A DNA stretch of 64,000 nt from Winslowiella toletana (GCF_017875465.1 NZ_JAGGMQ010000001.1:1426001-1490000), one strand, 5' to 3'; shown: positions 1 through 10,374, numbered from the stretch's first letter. Numbers and translations: made by a program. Notes: generated by a model from the letters alone, not told the origin.

Positions 1-912
1 CAGCTGAGCCTTAATATTATCCACCACCGAAATCACATTGGCGCCCGGCTGGCGCTGCACGCTAATTACAATCGCCGGACTGCGGTTCGCCCATGCCGAC
101 TGGTAGCTGTTCTCCGCCGCCTCAGAAATCTGCGCGATATCGTGCAGCCTGAGCGCTGCGCCATTCTGATATGTCAGAATCAGGTTGCCGTACTCTTCTG
201 CAGTACGCAGCTGATCGTTGGCATCAATGGTCACCGAGTGGTACTTGCCGTCAAAGCCCCCTTTCGAGCCATTAACGTTACTGTTACTGATCAGGGTATT
301 AACGTCTTCCAGTGTCAGCCCATGGGCCGCCAGCGCTTTCGGATCCATCTGCACGCGGATCGCTGGCTGATGGCCGCCCGCCAGCGTCACCATACCGACG
401 CCGGAAATTTGCGACAGCTTTAGCGCAATACGGGTATTTACCAGATCCTGCACTTTGGTCAGCGGCAGGGTATCGGAGGTCGCCGCCAGGGTGATTACCG
501 CGCTATCCGCCGGATTGACCTTTTTATAGGTTGGCGGGTTGGGCAGATCGCCCGGCAGCAGGCTGTCGGCGGCATTAATCGCCGCCTGCACTTCCTGCTC
601 CGCCACATCCAGCGACAGTTCCAGCGAGAATTTCAGCGTAATAACCGACGAACCGCTGGCGCTGCTGGAAGTCATCTGGCTGAGTCCCGCCATCTGCCCC
701 AGCTGACGCTCCAGCGGCGCGGTGACCGAAGAGGCCATCACATCCGGGCTGGCGCCGGGATAAAGAGTGGTGACCTGAATGGTCGGATAGTCCACCTGCG
801 GCAGCGCCGAAGTGGAGAGAAAACGATAAGCAAACAGCCCGGAGAGTAATACCCCCACCATCAGCAGGATGGTGGCTACCGGACGTTCGATAAAGATACG
901 CGAAGGATTCAT
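1..912 (-). CDS. mdtB: RND efflux pump inner-membrane subunit, MdtB/MuxB type (partial, C-terminal part beyond window edge)
   Basis: The first 304 or so codons of an RND-family proton/drug antiporter are present; the reading frame runs open off the window start. The protein begins [18 protein letters not shown] (first transmembrane helix) and continues into the porter domain with [17 protein letters not shown] and [13 protein letters not shown], which match E. coli MdtB much better than AcrB. Its ATG overlaps the stop of the upstream adaptor gene in ATGA (909-912), so the two are translationally coupled. In the MdtABC system MdtB and MdtC form a heteromultimer with MdtA and TolC. Whether an mdtC follows cannot be seen. 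Could equally be named muxB. Confidence 0.85.
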   Translation of the reverse strand, partial: MNPSRIFIERPVATILLMVGVLLSGLFAYRFLSTSALPQVDYPTIQVTTLYPGASPDVMASSVTAPLERQLGQMAGLSQMTSSSASGSSVITLKFSLELSLDVAEQEVQAAINAADSLLPGDLPNPPTYKKVNPADSAVITLAATSDTLPLTKVQDLVNTRIALKLSQISGVGMVTLAGGHQPAIRVQMDPKALAAHGLTLEDVNTLISNSNVNGSKGGFDGKYHSVTIDANDQLRTAEEYGNLILTYQNGAALRLHDIAQISEAAENSYQSAWANRSPAIVISVQRQPGANVISVVDNIKAQL

Positions 913-2120
913 TGCGCCTGCGCGCTCCCGCCAGCGGCTTTAGTCTGCTGCGCGCTGACCAGCTCGACTTTGCTACCGTTTGACAGGCGATCAATCCCCT
1001 CTGTCACCACCCGATCGCCCGCTTTTACCCCGGAGAGGATCGCTTGTTGATCTTCACCAAAGCCTGGACCGGTTTGCACTGCGGTACGGCTGACGGTGTT
1101 GTCCTGCTTAATCAGATAAACAAAGCTGCCGTCGCTGCTCAGCTGTAACGCCTGCGCCGGGATCACCGTCGCCTGCTTCAGGGTGCCGGTTTGCAGCCGC
1201 ACATTAACAAACTGGTTCGGGTAGAGCGCATCATGCTGATTGGCAAAGGTTGCCTTCAGCTCAACGCTGCCGGTATCGGTATTGATTGAGTTACTCATAA
1301 ACTGCACCACGCCCTGCTCCAGCTGCGTGCTGCCATCCTGATCAAAAGCGGTGGCGGGCAGCGTCTGGCCGTTATGCAGCGCTTTCGCCAGCAGCGGGAT
1401 ATTGCTCTGCGGCACGCTGAAGGTGACGGCGGCAGGCTGGGTTTGCGTAATCGTGACAATGCCGGTGGTATCGCTGCTGTGCACCATATTACCGGCATCC
1501 ACCAGCCGTAAACCGGCGCGGCCACTGATTGGCGAAGTGATGCTGGCATATTCAATGTCCAGTTTTGCCGCATCAATCTGCGCCTGCGCCGCTTTAATCG
1601 TGCCGCGATACTGACCCACGGTGGCAATCTGGCTATCCAGATCCTGCCGCGCCAGAGAATCCTGGGCGTACAGTTTCTGATACCGTTTCAGCGTCAGCTC
1701 GGCGCTTTTCAGCAGCGCCTGATTTTCGGCCAGCGTGCCCTGATACTGCGCCATGGTGGCCTGGTAGCTGCGCGGATCGATCTGCGCCAGCAGCTGTCCG
1801 GCCTTCACTTGCTGACCTTCGGTAAACAGCACTTTTGTCAGCTGCCCATCCACCCGGCTGGTCACCGTCACACTGGCATTAGGGATCACCGTGCCCAGCG
1901 CATTCAGATAGACCGGGACATCGGCCAGCGTGACCTCACCGCTATGCACCGGCGTGCTACCGCCGCCCATCATACCCGGGCCACCAGAGCCACCAGGAGG
2001 ACCTCCCGCGCTCTGCTGACCCGTTGGCCAGAAGCGCCACACCAGCGCGGCAATAATCAATAACAGAATCACAACCAACAGGATGCGGCGAAACAGGGAT
2101 TTTTTAGCGGTGAAGGTCAT
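909..2120 (-). CDS. mdtA: RND efflux periplasmic adaptor (membrane fusion protein), MdtA type
   Basis: About 403 residues from an ATG at 2120; an upstream in-frame TTG at 2138 is less likely. An N-terminal membrane anchor ([20 protein letters not shown]) is followed by a Gly/Pro-rich linker, then the biotinyl-lipoyl-like half motifs, an alpha-helical hairpin rich in Gln and Ala (about residues 115-190) and beta-barrel domains, the normal order for a membrane fusion protein. It would bridge the inner-membrane pump to an outer-membrane channel. It sits immediately upstream of, and overlaps by 4 bases, the MdtB-like pump gene. No lipobox is present, unlike the adaptor at 6824-7954. The nearby OprM-like gene may serve this pump too. 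Confidence 0.88.
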   Translation of the reverse strand: MTFTAKKSLFRRILLVVILLLIIAALVWRFWPTGQQSAGGPPGGSGGPGMMGGGSTPVHSGEVTLADVPVYLNALGTVIPNASVTVTSRVDGQLTKVLFTEGQQVKAGQLLAQIDPRSYQATMAQYQGTLAENQALLKSAELTLKRYQKLYAQDSLARQDLDSQIATVGQYRGTIKAAQAQIDAAKLDIEYASITSPISGRAGLRLVDAGNMVHSSDTTGIVTITQTQPAAVTFSVPQSNIPLLAKALHNGQTLPATAFDQDGSTQLEQGVVQFMSNSINTDTGSVELKATFANQHDALYPNQFVNVRLQTGTLKQATVIPAQALQLSSDGSFVYLIKQDNTVSRTAVQTGPGFGEDQQAILSGVKAGDRVVTEGIDRLSNGSKVELVSAQQTKAAGGSAQAQ

Positions 2121-2164
2121 GAGGTTCTTTTTAATCAAATAAAATTAGTTAAAACATCCTGTAG

Positions 2165-2184
2165 GGGCGGCGTTAACGCCGCCC
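2165..2184. repeat. REP-like GTAG palindrome, single unit
   Basis: A perfect 20-bp palindrome with stem GGGCGGCG and loop TTAA, preceded by GTAG at 2161-2164. It lies between the outer-membrane factor gene and mdtA and is one of at least 12 units of the same family in this window. Confidence 0.8.
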
Positions 2185-2294
2185 GCGCAGCCAACAAAGA
2201 TGCAGCCTGAAGTATGACGGGTACAATTGCGATACATTATCATCTGGGTAGCTGATTAATTTCTATGCTCAGAGTGTAAGGATTGCGAAAGCAA

Positions 2295-3692
2295 TCAAGA
2301 CTTCCAGCCACCACCGAGCGCTTTATACAGTGTAACCTGCTGATTAAGCTGTCCCAGCTGAGCACTAATCGCTGCCTGCCGGGCACTATACAACGAACGC
2401 TGCGCCACCAGCACATTAAGATAGTTATCGACCCCCTGCTGGAAACGGATTTCGGCATAGTGGTAATAGCGCTGGTTAGCCGCCTGATCCTGCTGACGCG
2501 CCTGCAGCTCCGCTTTCCATGTATCCTCACCGGCCAGCGCATCGCCCACTTCCTGGAACGCGGTCTGAATCGCTTTCTCATAGCTGGCGATTTCGATGCG
2601 CTTCTGCAGCTGCGCCACATCAAGGTTAGCCTGATTCACCCCACCGTCAAAAATCGGCAGGTTAACTGACGGGCCAAACGACCAGGCCGCGGTGCCGCCC
2701 TCCAGCAGATGGCCTAAGCTACTGCTTGACGACCCTCCGGATGCCGTCAGACTGATGCTGGGGAAGAACGCCGCGCGCGCCGCGCCGATATTGGCATTCG
2801 CCGCTTTTAGCGTATGTTCCGCGGCGATAATATCCGGGCGGCGCGTCAGCAGATCCGACGGCAGACCCGCCGGGGTGGCCGGAAAGCGCCAGGTTTGTTT
2901 CAGTTCGGCGCTGGCCAGTAAATCTGACGGCAGACGCGTACCGGCCAGCAGCGTTAAGGCGTTGACATCCTGACGCAGCTGGCGGGTATAAGAGGCGACA
3001 TCGGCCTGCGCACTGCGCACCGAGGTTTCCGCCTGCGCCAGCTCCTGATCGCTGCTAACCCCGGCATCAAAGCTCCGTCTGGTCAGATCATAAGAGGCCT
3101 GCTGACTCTGTACCGTCTGCTGCGCCAGTTTCAGCAGCGCATTATCCGCGCAGAGCGACAGATAGCCGGAAGCCACTTCAGCAATCAGGCTGATACGCGT
3201 GGCGCGTTGCGTGGCGTCGGTTGCCAGATAGCTCTCCAGCGCCTGATCGCGCAAACTGCGCAGGCGACCAAAAAAATCCAGCTCCCATGATGTCACCCCC
3301 AGGCTGCTATCAAACTGGTGATAAGTCACCGGCCCGGAACTTTTGGTGCTGTAGAGATTGCCGGGCAGATGCTGCGCCGTCTCACTGCCAGACAGCGATA
3401 CCGTCGGCAGCAGCGCGGCGCGATCAATCTGCACCTGCGAGCGCGCCACGTCGACATTCAACGCCGCCACGCGCAAATCGCGATTGTTTTCCAGCGCCAG
3501 GCTAATCAGCTGCTTCATTACCGGATCGGTAAAGAAGTCCTGCCAGGCGATATCAGCGCCATTGCCCGCTTGCTGCGCGACCGGCGCGTGATACTGACTG
3601 TCAACCGGCAGCGTTGGCTGCTGATAATCGGGCTGCAGGCTGCAACCGGCCAGCAGCAGGCTAATCGCCAGCGACAATGTGGTTTTAATCAT
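2295..3692 (-). CDS. Outer-membrane efflux lipoprotein, OprM/NodT family
   Basis: A 465-residue outer-membrane channel of a tripartite efflux pump. The chosen ATG at 3692 places a lipoprotein signal directly at the N-terminus ([20 protein letters not shown], lipobox LAGC, acylated Cys about residue 17). An ATG at 3731 would add 13 residues ahead of the signal and is unlikely. Two OEP-type repeats are recognisable, with the conserved [10 protein letters not shown] and the second-half [27 protein letters not shown]. It overlaps the upstream RND pump by 8 bases, so adaptor, pump and channel form one operon in the order of mexA-mexB-oprM. No other outer-membrane factor is seen here, so it may also serve the MdtAB-type system downstream. 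Confidence 0.9.
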   Translation of the reverse strand: MIKTTLSLAISLLLAGCSLQPDYQQPTLPVDSQYHAPVAQQAGNGADIAWQDFFTDPVMKQLISLALENNRDLRVAALNVDVARSQVQIDRAALLPTVSLSGSETAQHLPGNLYSTKSSGPVTYHQFDSSLGVTSWELDFFGRLRSLRDQALESYLATDATQRATRISLIAEVASGYLSLCADNALLKLAQQTVQSQQASYDLTRRSFDAGVSSDQELAQAETSVRSAQADVASYTRQLRQDVNALTLLAGTRLPSDLLASAELKQTWRFPATPAGLPSDLLTRRPDIIAAEHTLKAANANIGAARAAFFPSISLTASGGSSSSSLGHLLEGGTAAWSFGPSVNLPIFDGGVNQANLDVAQLQKRIEIASYEKAIQTAFQEVGDALAGEDTWKAELQARQQDQAANQRYYHYAEIRFQQGVDNYLNVLVAQRSLYSARQAAISAQLGQLNQQVTLYKALGGGWKS

Positions 3693-6600
3693 GATTGTTA
3701 ACCTCAGAATGGGCGGTTTTGTTACCGGCAAAGCGCTGTGCTACCACCACGTAGAACATCGGCACAAAGAAGATGGCGAGGAAAGTCGCCGTGATCATGC
3801 CGCCAACCACCGCGGTGCCAATTGAGTGCTGACTACCGGCGCCAGCGCCGTGCGATAACATCAGCGGCAGCACCCCCAGCACAAAAGCCATCGAGGTCAT
3901 AATAATCGGGCGAATACGCATTTTGGCCGCCTCGATCGCGGCTTCCACCAGCCCTTTGCCCTCTTTCTCATGCAGTTCTTTGGCGAACTCAACGATCAGA
4001 ATGGCGTTTTTCGCTGCCAGTCCGATAGTGGTCAGCAAACCTACCTGGAAGAACACATCATTTTGCAGCCCGCGCATCAGTACCGCCGCAATGGTGCCGA
4101 GCACGCCAAGCGGAATGACCAGCAGCACTGAGAACGGGATCGCCCAGCTCTCATACAGCGCCGCCAGGCAGAGGAACACCACCAGAATCGACAGGCTATA
4201 CAGCGCTGGCGTCTGTGAACCGGAGAGCTGCTCTTCATAAGAGAGTCCATGCCATGACACTGCATAACCGGCAGGCAGTTTCGCCGCAATCTCTTTGACC
4301 GCGCTGACCGCATCGCCAGAGCTGTAGCCGCTGGCTGGCGACCCCATAATCTCTACCGCCGAGACACCGTTAAAACGTTCGAAGCGCGGCGAGCCATAGC
4401 CCCATTTGCCACTGCCAAAGGCGGAGAACGGCACCATCTCGCCGCTGCTGTTGCGGAAATACCACTTGTTCATATCTTCCGGTGTTACCCTGGAACCGGC
4501 GTTTCCCTGGATATACACCTTCTTCACGCGGCCCTGGTACATAAACTGGTTAACATAGCTGGAGCCCCAGGCCGCCGACAGGGTGTCATTGATATCTTCC
4601 AGGCTCAGTCCAAGGGCGCGGGCGCGCTCATCATCAATTTCCAGCTGATACTGCGGCTCATCTTCCATGCCATTCGGGCGCGTGGCCGTCAGGCGTTGAT
4701 CCTGCGCCGCCAGTTGCAGGAACCGATTACGTGCCGCCATCAGCTTTTCATGCCCCTGGTTTTTGGTGTCCTGCAGGAAGAAGTCAAAACCGGTAGCGTT
4801 ACCCAGTTCCATCACCGCTGGCGGCACCAGCGCAAAGGCTTTGGCGTCCTTCAGGGTGGAGAAATGGCCCATCGCGCGCTGCGCCAGCAACGCGACTGAC
4901 TGCTGGCTGCCCCGCTGGCTCCAGTCTTTTAACTTCACAAACGCCATCGCGCTGTTCTGACCACGACCAGAGAAGCTAAAACCATTTACCGCAAATACCG
5001 AACTGACGGTGTCAGACTCCCTGGTCAGCAGCCAGTCGCCCATCTCATCCAGCACTTGCTGGGTGCGCTCAGCGGAAGCATTCGCCGGTAAGGTGACCTG
5101 CATCATCATCACGCCCTGATCTTCGGCGGGCAGGAATGAGGTCGGCACGCGGGTAAACAGATAACCAGTGGCGACGATAATGCCTAAGTAGATCACCAGG
5201 AACAGATTACGCCGTGAAATTACCGTACCGACGCTCTTCGTATAGCGCAGCGTACCGGCGTCAAATTTACGGTTAAACCAGCCGGCCAGACCGGCGGTTT
5301 TATGTTCAGCAGCGCTGGATCGCAGGATGGTGGCGCAGAGCGCCGGGGTAAACGTCAGCGCCATCAGCACCGACAGCGCCATCGCCGAGACGATAGTGAT
5401 CGAGAACTGGCGATAAATAACCCCGGTAGAACCACTAAAGAACGCCATCGGCAGCAGCACCGCCGACAGCACCAGCGCAATTCCAAACAGCGCGCCCTGG
5501 ATTTGCGTCATCGATTTGATGGTGGCCTGTTTCGGATCCAGCCCCTCTTCATGCATCACACGCTCGACGTTCTCCACCACCACAATCGCGTCATCCACCA
5601 GCAGACCGATCGCCAGCACCATGCCAAACATCGTCAGGGTGTTAATCGAGTAACCACAAGCAGCCAGAATACCGAAGGTGCCAAGCAGCACTACCGGCAC
5701 CACCATGGTCGTCACCAGCGTGGCGCGCAGGTTTTGCAGGAATACCAGCATCACCATAAATACCAGCGCAATGGCTTCAAACAGGGTTTTCACTACCTCT
5801 TCGATTGAGGCGCTGACCACTGGCGAAGTGTCATAAGGGAAGGCGACATCCACGCCATCCGGCAGGCTGGATTTCAGGTTATTCACCGTGTCACGCACCG
5901 CTGAAGTGGCATCCAGCAGATTTGCGCCGCTGGCCAGACGCAGCGCGATACCGGCTGACGCCTTGCCGTTATAGGTGGCGGAAATGCTGTAATCCTGCGG
6001 CCCGAGATCGACCCTCGCCACATCGCTGAGGCGCACCTGCGAACCGTCGCTGTTCACTTTCAGCAGTATATTGTCAAACTGCTGCACCGATTGCAGACGG
6101 GTTTTGCCAATAATGGTGGCGCTGGTTTTCGCCCCCTGCACCGTCGGCAGTCCCGCCAGTTTACCGGAGGAAACCTGCACGTTTTGCTGGCTAATCGCGG
6201 TGGTCACATCGCTGGGGATCAGCTGATATTTAAACAGTTTTGCCGGGTCGAGCCAGATACGCATCGCGTATTCCGAACCCATCACCATAAAGTCGCCAAC
6301 CCCTTTACTGCGGGCGATGGGATCTTCCAGCTTCGACACCAGCAGGTTAGCGAGATCGCCATTGCTGAGCTTGCCATCCTGCGAAATCAGGCTCACCACC
6401 ATCATAAAGTTGGCCTGATATTTACGCACATTGATGCCCTGCTGCGTCACTTCAGTCGGCAGCTGTGACTCCGCCAGCGAGACTTTGTTCTGCACCTGAA
6501 CCTGGGCGATATCCGCATCGGTGCCCTGATCGAAGGTGACAATAATGGTAGCGCTGCCGTCGCTGTTACTTTGCGACTCGATATAGCGCAGGTTATCGAT

Positions 6601-6813
6601 ACCATTCAGCTGCTGCTCAATCACCTGCACCACGGTGTTTTGGGTGGTTTCCGCACTGGCGCCCGGATAAGTCACGCTGACGGAGATAGCTGTCGGCGCA
6701 ATATTGGGGTACTGATTAATCGGCAGCGACAAAATCGAGATGCCGCCAGTCAGCATTACAATAATCGCCACCACCCAGGCAAAAATGGGGCGTTCGATAA
6801 AGAACTTCGACAT
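3685..6813 (-). CDS. RND multidrug efflux pump inner-membrane subunit, AcrB/MexB (HAE1) family
   Basis: Full-length (1042 residues; AcrB has 1049). The start [17 protein letters not shown] is typical of HAE1 pumps. TM4 carries the proton-relay Asp pair in [17 protein letters not shown] (about residues 400-416), and the second half has [16 protein letters not shown]. Twelve transmembrane helices and two large periplasmic loops follow the family pattern. It lies 10 bases after the lipoprotein adaptor and overlaps the OprM-like gene by 8 bases. It is probably one of several RND pumps in the genome; an exact orthology (acrB, acrD, mexB) is not assigned because the main acrAB locus is elsewhere in Enterobacterales. 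Confidence 0.93.
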   Translation of the reverse strand: MSKFFIERPIFAWVVAIIVMLTGGISILSLPINQYPNIAPTAISVSVTYPGASAETTQNTVVQVIEQQLNGIDNLRYIESQSNSDGSATIIVTFDQGTDADIAQVQVQNKVSLAESQLPTEVTQQGINVRKYQANFMMVVSLISQDGKLSNGDLANLLVSKLEDPIARSKGVGDFMVMGSEYAMRIWLDPAKLFKYQLIPSDVTTAISQQNVQVSSGKLAGLPTVQGAKTSATIIGKTRLQSVQQFDNILLKVNSDGSQVRLSDVARVDLGPQDYSISATYNGKASAGIALRLASGANLLDATSAVRDTVNNLKSSLPDGVDVAFPYDTSPVVSASIEEVVKTLFEAIALVFMVMLVFLQNLRATLVTTMVVPVVLLGTFGILAACGYSINTLTMFGMVLAIGLLVDDAIVVVENVERVMHEEGLDPKQATIKSMTQIQGALFGIALVLSAVLLPMAFFSGSTGVIYRQFSITIVSAMALSVLMALTFTPALCATILRSSAAEHKTAGLAGWFNRKFDAGTLRYTKSVGTVISRRNLFLVIYLGIIVATGYLFTRVPTSFLPAEDQGVMMMQVTLPANASAERTQQVLDEMGDWLLTRESDTVSSVFAVNGFSFSGRGQNSAMAFVKLKDWSQRGSQQSVALLAQRAMGHFSTLKDAKAFALVPPAVMELGNATGFDFFLQDTKNQGHEKLMAARNRFLQLAAQDQRLTATRPNGMEDEPQYQLEIDDERARALGLSLEDINDTLSAAWGSSYVNQFMYQGRVKKVYIQGNAGSRVTPEDMNKWYFRNSSGEMVPFSAFGSGKWGYGSPRFERFNGVSAVEIMGSPASGYSSGDAVSAVKEIAAKLPAGYAVSWHGLSYEEQLSGSQTPALYSLSILVVFLCLAALYESWAIPFSVLLVIPLGVLGTIAAVLMRGLQNDVFFQVGLLTTIGLAAKNAILIVEFAKELHEKEGKGLVEAAIEAAKMRIRPIIMTSMAFVLGVLPLMLSHGAGAGSQHSIGTAVVGGMITATFLAIFFVPMFYVVVAQRFAGNKTAHSEVNNHD

Positions 6814-6823
6814 CGGTTATTCC

Positions 6824-7954
6824 CTATTGCGCGGAGGCATCGGTGGTGGTCAGATTGGCGGCTGAGCGGGTGCTGCTGAGATCGCTCTCTCTGGCATCGA
6901 CTTTTACGCCACTGCGGATCGATTGCAGGCCGCTGACTACCACTTTTTCGCCTGCTTGCAGCCCGGCGGTCACCAGCCATTTGTCCTGCATCATTTCGCC
7001 AGTGGTCACCGTGCGCTGCGCCACGGTGCTGTCCGCATTCACCACGTAGACATACGGCTTGCCTTTAACGTCATGGCCGATCGCCTGCTGCGGCACCAGC
7101 AGTCCCTGTGCGGCAATCCCCTGCGGAAAGCTGGCGTGGACAAACATGCCAGGCAACAGCTCGTTATGCGGATTCGGGAAAGAGGCGCGCATGGTGACAG
7201 TGCCGGTGCTCTCGTTGACTGTTACTTCGGAGAACTCCAGCTTGCCCTGCTGAGCGTATGCGGAGCCATCTTCCAGCGTCAGTTTTACCGCCGCGGCGTT
7301 ATCGCCCGCCGCCGTCAGCTGACCGTTGGCCAGCGCACGGCGCTGACGCAGCAGATCCTGCGACGACTCGCTGACATCAACATAGATCGGATCCAGCTGC
7401 TGAATGGTAGTGAGGTAGCTGCTCTGGCCGTCGGTCACCAGCGCCCCCTCGGTTGACAGCGAACGACCAATATGGCCGGAGATCGGCGCACGCACCCGGG
7501 TGTAGTTAAGGTTAACGCGCGCCGTTTCCAGATCGGCCTGCGCTTCTTTCGCCGCGGCGACCGCGTCATCATAACTTTGCCCGCTAATCGCATGCGCCGC
7601 CGCCAGCGGTTTATAGCGCTTCGCCAGCATACTGGCGTTCGTCAGCGTCGCCTGCGCTTTGTCATACGCCGCCTGATAGCTGGCGGCATCGATTTGATAC
7701 AGCGGCTGACCAGCAGTGACTTCGCCGCCTTCGGTAAACAGACGTTGGGTAATAATGCCGCTAACCTGCGGACGCACTTCAGCACTTCTGACCGCGGTGG
7801 TGCGGCCAGGCAGCTGGGTCATTAACGTGACCGGTTCGGCCTGCAAGGTCACGACCCCAACTTCAGTAACCGGGTTGCTGGTGGCGGGCGCTGAACTCTG
7901 GTCGCAGGCGGCCAGCAAAAAAATCACACTCGCGGAGAGGAATTTAAGCTGCAT
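6824..7954 (-). CDS. RND efflux periplasmic adaptor lipoprotein, AcrA/MexA family
   Basis: 376 residues beginning MQLKFLSASVIFLLAACDQS, a lipoprotein signal with lipobox LAAC (Cys 17). Then come a lipoyl half motif (VRPQVSGIITQRLFTEGGEVTAGQPLYQID), an alpha-hairpin, the second lipoyl half (RAPISGHIGRSLSTEGALV) and the beta-barrel and membrane-proximal domains. It is the first gene of a three-gene efflux operon read leftwards. A TATAAT box (8019-8024) and a short inverted repeat (7992-8007) lie upstream, which suggests repression by a local-type regulator such as a TetR protein, but no such regulator is encoded next to it in this window. Confidence 0.92.
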   Translation of the reverse strand: MQLKFLSASVIFLLAACDQSSAPATSNPVTEVGVVTLQAEPVTLMTQLPGRTTAVRSAEVRPQVSGIITQRLFTEGGEVTAGQPLYQIDAASYQAAYDKAQATLTNASMLAKRYKPLAAAHAISGQSYDDAVAAAKEAQADLETARVNLNYTRVRAPISGHIGRSLSTEGALVTDGQSSYLTTIQQLDPIYVDVSESSQDLLRQRRALANGQLTAAGDNAAAVKLTLEDGSAYAQQGKLEFSEVTVNESTGTVTMRASFPNPHNELLPGMFVHASFPQGIAAQGLLVPQQAIGHDVKGKPYVYVVNADSTVAQRTVTTGEMMQDKWLVTAGLQAGEKVVVSGLQSIRSGVKVDARESDLSSTRSAANLTTTDASAQ

Positions 7955-7991
7955 GGTGAACTCTCGATTGGATGTTATTTTAGTAAAATAC

Positions 7992-8007
7992 GAGAACGAT
8001 CATTCTC
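7992..8007. promoter_or_regulatory. Imperfect 16-bp inverted repeat, candidate operator of the efflux operon
   Basis: GAGAACGATCATTCTC is palindromic except for one symmetric pair. It lies just downstream of the TATAAT box, near the expected transcription start, a position suited to repression. A TetR-family site is the simplest reading; a Fur-like site was considered, but the match is poor. Confidence 0.45.
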
Positions 8008-8018
8008 AAAAGAGAGGC

Positions 8019-8024
8019 ATTATA
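8019..8024 (-). promoter_or_regulatory. -10 box of the efflux operon promoter
   Basis: A perfect TATAAT on the minus strand, about 65 bases upstream of the adaptor start codon. No good -35 box is seen at 16-18 bases spacing, so an activator or weak basal activity is possible. Confidence 0.5.
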
Positions 8025-8130
8025 AGTTGGACGCAAAAGCGGCGGTGTTAAGTTTGCGTAAAGCATGTTTGCGAAACACTACGTCTGGACGAAATGTGGC
8101 GGAAATGTGCAGGAGGGTGAGCGGAAGGCA

Positions 8131-8223
8131 AAAAAAAACCCACACATCTGCGTGGGTTGGTGCAACTGAACAGGGTGTCAGCCTGTCGGACAGGCTGCAT
8201 TCTCACCAAGTAATACCTCTGGG
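8131..8223 (-). ncRNA. omrA: OmrA-like small regulatory RNA
   Basis: Read on the minus strand, the 5' end CCCAGAGGTATTACTTGGTG matches the conserved seed region of E. coli OmrA (CCCAGAGGTATTGATTGGTG). The 3' end TTGCACCAACC followed by a C/G-rich hairpin and a run of eight T is the OmrA terminator. The middle (a hairpin of GCCTGTC and GACAGGC) diverges. About 93 nt against 88 nt in E. coli. OmrA/B are OmpR-activated Hfq-dependent sRNAs that repress outer-membrane protein and receptor mRNAs, csgD and ompR. In E. coli omrA and omrB are adjacent between aas and galR. Here they are separated by a penicillin-binding protein gene. Confidence 0.93.
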
Positions 8224-8389
8224 ACCCTTATCCTCTCAATACGCCGCCACGGAAACCAGCGGCAAAAAGCAAATGAGTCCGTCGAAGTGAAAGCAGGTGT
8301 GAATTTTCCACTATGTTGTTACAGTCTGATTTTATTGAGAATTATCTTATACGACGGGCGGCGAGAACGCCGCCTTATTGATAACAGGC
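8224..8389. other. Intergenic region upstream of omrA with a REP unit
   Basis: Holds the omrA promoter (minus strand; possible -10 GATAAG just before the RNA start at 8223) and a REP-like palindrome at 8355-8374 beside the 3' end of the penicillin-binding protein gene. No open frame here looks real. Confidence 0.5.
8355..8374. repeat. REP-like palindrome, single unit
   Basis: Stem GGCGGCG and CGCCGCC with loop AGAA, 3' of the penicillin-binding protein gene. It lacks the full CCCCTAC tail found in other units. Confidence 0.7.
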
Positions 8390-10105
8390 TCAACCATGCC
8401 CGTACAGCGCATCCGGCGCCACATTCATATGTTTTAATACCGGGCCGATGATATTGCCGAATACCGGCGCGGCCACCGAGCCACCAAAGTGATCGCCTGC
8501 GGTGGGATGGTTAATCATAATCACCAGCGCGACCTGCGGATTACTGGCGGGCGCCACGCCAGCGGTGTAGTTGATATAGCCGCCATCATATTTTCCTTCC
8601 GGCCCCATCTTCTCGGCAGTACCGGTTTTAATCGCCAGACGATAGCCCGGCACCGCAGCGCGCACACCGCTGCCGCCCGGCAGCGCATCGCTCTCCATCA
8701 TATGCACCACCGCTTTTACCGTATCGGCATTCGCCACCCGCGTGCCGATCACTGGCGGCGTCACTTTGGTAATCGATAACGGACGGTAGATGCCGAACGA
8801 CCCCAGCGTGGCGTATTCACGCGCAATCTGTAACGGCGTGACGCGCAGTCCATAGCCAAAGGAGAAGGTGGCGCGCTCAATATCGGCCCAGCGCTGCCGG
8901 TGCAGCGGGAAGTAACCGACACTCTCGCCGCTCAGTCCCAGTCCGGTGGGTTTGCCGAGGCCAAAGTTACTAAAGGTATTCACCAGCACCTGCGCCGGCA
9001 TCGCCAGCGCAATATGCGATACGCCGATATCACTCGATTTCTGCAAAATTCCGGTCATCGTCAGACGCGGCCAGTGGCCAACGTCACGAATTAAGTGACC
9101 ATTAACCCGGTAAGGGGTGGTATCCAGCACCGAATCGGGACGCACCAGTTTGCGTTCCAGCCCTTCCATCACCACCAGCGGCTTCACCGTCGAGCCAGGC
9201 TCAAAGCTGTCATTAATCGCCGCATTACGCATCTGCGCCGGTGAGACATCGGCGAAATTATTTGGATTAAACGACGGGTAAGAGGCCATGCCGAGTACTT
9301 CACCGGTATCGATTTTAATCAGCACCGCCGCGCCGGAATCCGCTTTATTCAGCAACACGCCTTCACGCAGTTTGGTGTACATCGTGTACTGGTCGAATTT
9401 ATCGATGCTCAGCTGCACCGTTGGCGGCTGCTGTGGCGGCTGATAGTCGATCATGGCGATAATATTGCCGTCGCCATCCTGACGATACTGCTCATGACCC
9501 GCCTCACCCTGCAACAGCTTATCGTAACCATGTTCCAGCCCGTTCAGCCCTTTATTATCGGTGCCGACAATGCCCAGCAGCGGTGCGGTCGCCTCACTCA
9601 TCGGATAAAAGCGGCTGTCATCATACTGGGTGGAGATCCCTTTCAGATGCAGCTGGCCGATATCTTTGGCGATACCCAGTTCGATTTTGCGTCCGAGAAA
9701 CAGAAAACGGCGCTGCGGGTTAGCGTTAATCTGCGCCGCAATCTGGTCAGGCGACTGATTCAGCGCATTGCCGAGGTATTGCCATTTGGCGCTGCTGAAA
9801 TCCGGATGGGCTTCCAGTACGCGCTTTGGATCGGCAATCACATCGCGTGATGGCACGCTGAGCGCCAGCGCTTCGCCATTGCGGTCCAGTAAGGTGCCGC
9901 GATTGGTTGGCAACGTTACCGTGCGCAGGGAACGTTGATCGGCCTCATGCTCCAGCATCGGATGGTTAATCAGTTGCAGATCGCCCACCCATCCCAGCAG
10001 CAGCACCATGCAACCAAACACCCCAAGACAGATCAGGCGGAAGCGAAAAGGATTAAATGAGGCTTTGATCTGATCTTTACCCAGAATTTTTTTTAGTCGC
10101 GGCAT
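8390..10105 (-). CDS. FtsI-like penicillin-binding protein (class B PBP, second PBP3 paralogue)
   Basis: 571 residues: a short cytoplasmic tail, one transmembrane helix (about 22-45), a PBP dimerisation domain, then a transpeptidase domain. The active-site motifs are STVK (Ser305), SSD at 357-359 where E. coli FtsI has SSN, and KTGT at 493-496. The C-terminal half is close to E. coli FtsI (for example RWADIERATFSFGYGL), but this is not the dcw-cluster ftsI, which lies beside murE. It most resembles the acid-adapted PBP3 paralogue described in Salmonella (PBP3sal); that assignment is inference. It would crosslink septal peptidoglycan. It lies between omrA and omrB, all on the same strand, so omrB may be read through towards it. 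Confidence 0.85.
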   Translation of the reverse strand: MPRLKKILGKDQIKASFNPFRFRLICLGVFGCMVLLLGWVGDLQLINHPMLEHEADQRSLRTVTLPTNRGTLLDRNGEALALSVPSRDVIADPKRVLEAHPDFSSAKWQYLGNALNQSPDQIAAQINANPQRRFLFLGRKIELGIAKDIGQLHLKGISTQYDDSRFYPMSEATAPLLGIVGTDNKGLNGLEHGYDKLLQGEAGHEQYRQDGDGNIIAMIDYQPPQQPPTVQLSIDKFDQYTMYTKLREGVLLNKADSGAAVLIKIDTGEVLGMASYPSFNPNNFADVSPAQMRNAAINDSFEPGSTVKPLVVMEGLERKLVRPDSVLDTTPYRVNGHLIRDVGHWPRLTMTGILQKSSDIGVSHIALAMPAQVLVNTFSNFGLGKPTGLGLSGESVGYFPLHRQRWADIERATFSFGYGLRVTPLQIAREYATLGSFGIYRPLSITKVTPPVIGTRVANADTVKAVVHMMESDALPGGSGVRAAVPGYRLAIKTGTAEKMGPEGKYDGGYINYTAGVAPASNPQVALVIMINHPTAGDHFGGSVAAPVFGNIIGPVLKHMNVAPDALYGHG

Positions 10106-10211
10106 TTTATATTGGCTGAATTAAAAGAGTGTCTTACAACGGGTTATAGAGAATAGCCCGGCCAGTTAACAGGAAAACTGTGTTTCATTTCATGATGGAT
10201 GTTTTTTGCAC

Positions 10212-10292
10212 AAAAAAAACCTGCGCATCTGCGCAGGTTGGTGTAATCAAGCAAATAAAACGTTTTGATGTTCACCCATCAATACCTCTGGG
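10212..10292 (-). ncRNA. omrB: OmrB-like small regulatory RNA
   Basis: The minus strand begins CCCAGAGGTATTGATGGGTG and ends with ATTACACCAACC, then a hairpin CCTGCGC-AGAT-GCGCAGG and T8. Start, terminator and total length (81 nt) match E. coli OmrB (82 nt), including the ATTACACCA that distinguishes OmrB from OmrA. The central part differs. A possible -10 (TAAATT) precedes the start. It lies 106 bases upstream of the penicillin-binding protein start codon on the same strand, and downstream of the molybdoenzyme gene. Confidence 0.94.
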
Positions 10293-10374
10293 ACTTAAAA
10301 TTTAGCAAGTCCGGCTGATGGGCCGCCATCAATGATTCGCAACAGTTAACCGCAAAGTGTAACCAGCTATGTGA

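Noticed and set aside
5302..5808. 168-codon frame rich in His, Arg and Gln
   Set aside because: It is antisense to the RND pump. The amino acid bias is an artefact of reading a membrane protein gene backwards.
7992..8007. Fur box interpretation
   Set aside because: The heptamer pattern and 19-bp symmetry of Fur sites do not fit; a TetR-like operator is simpler.
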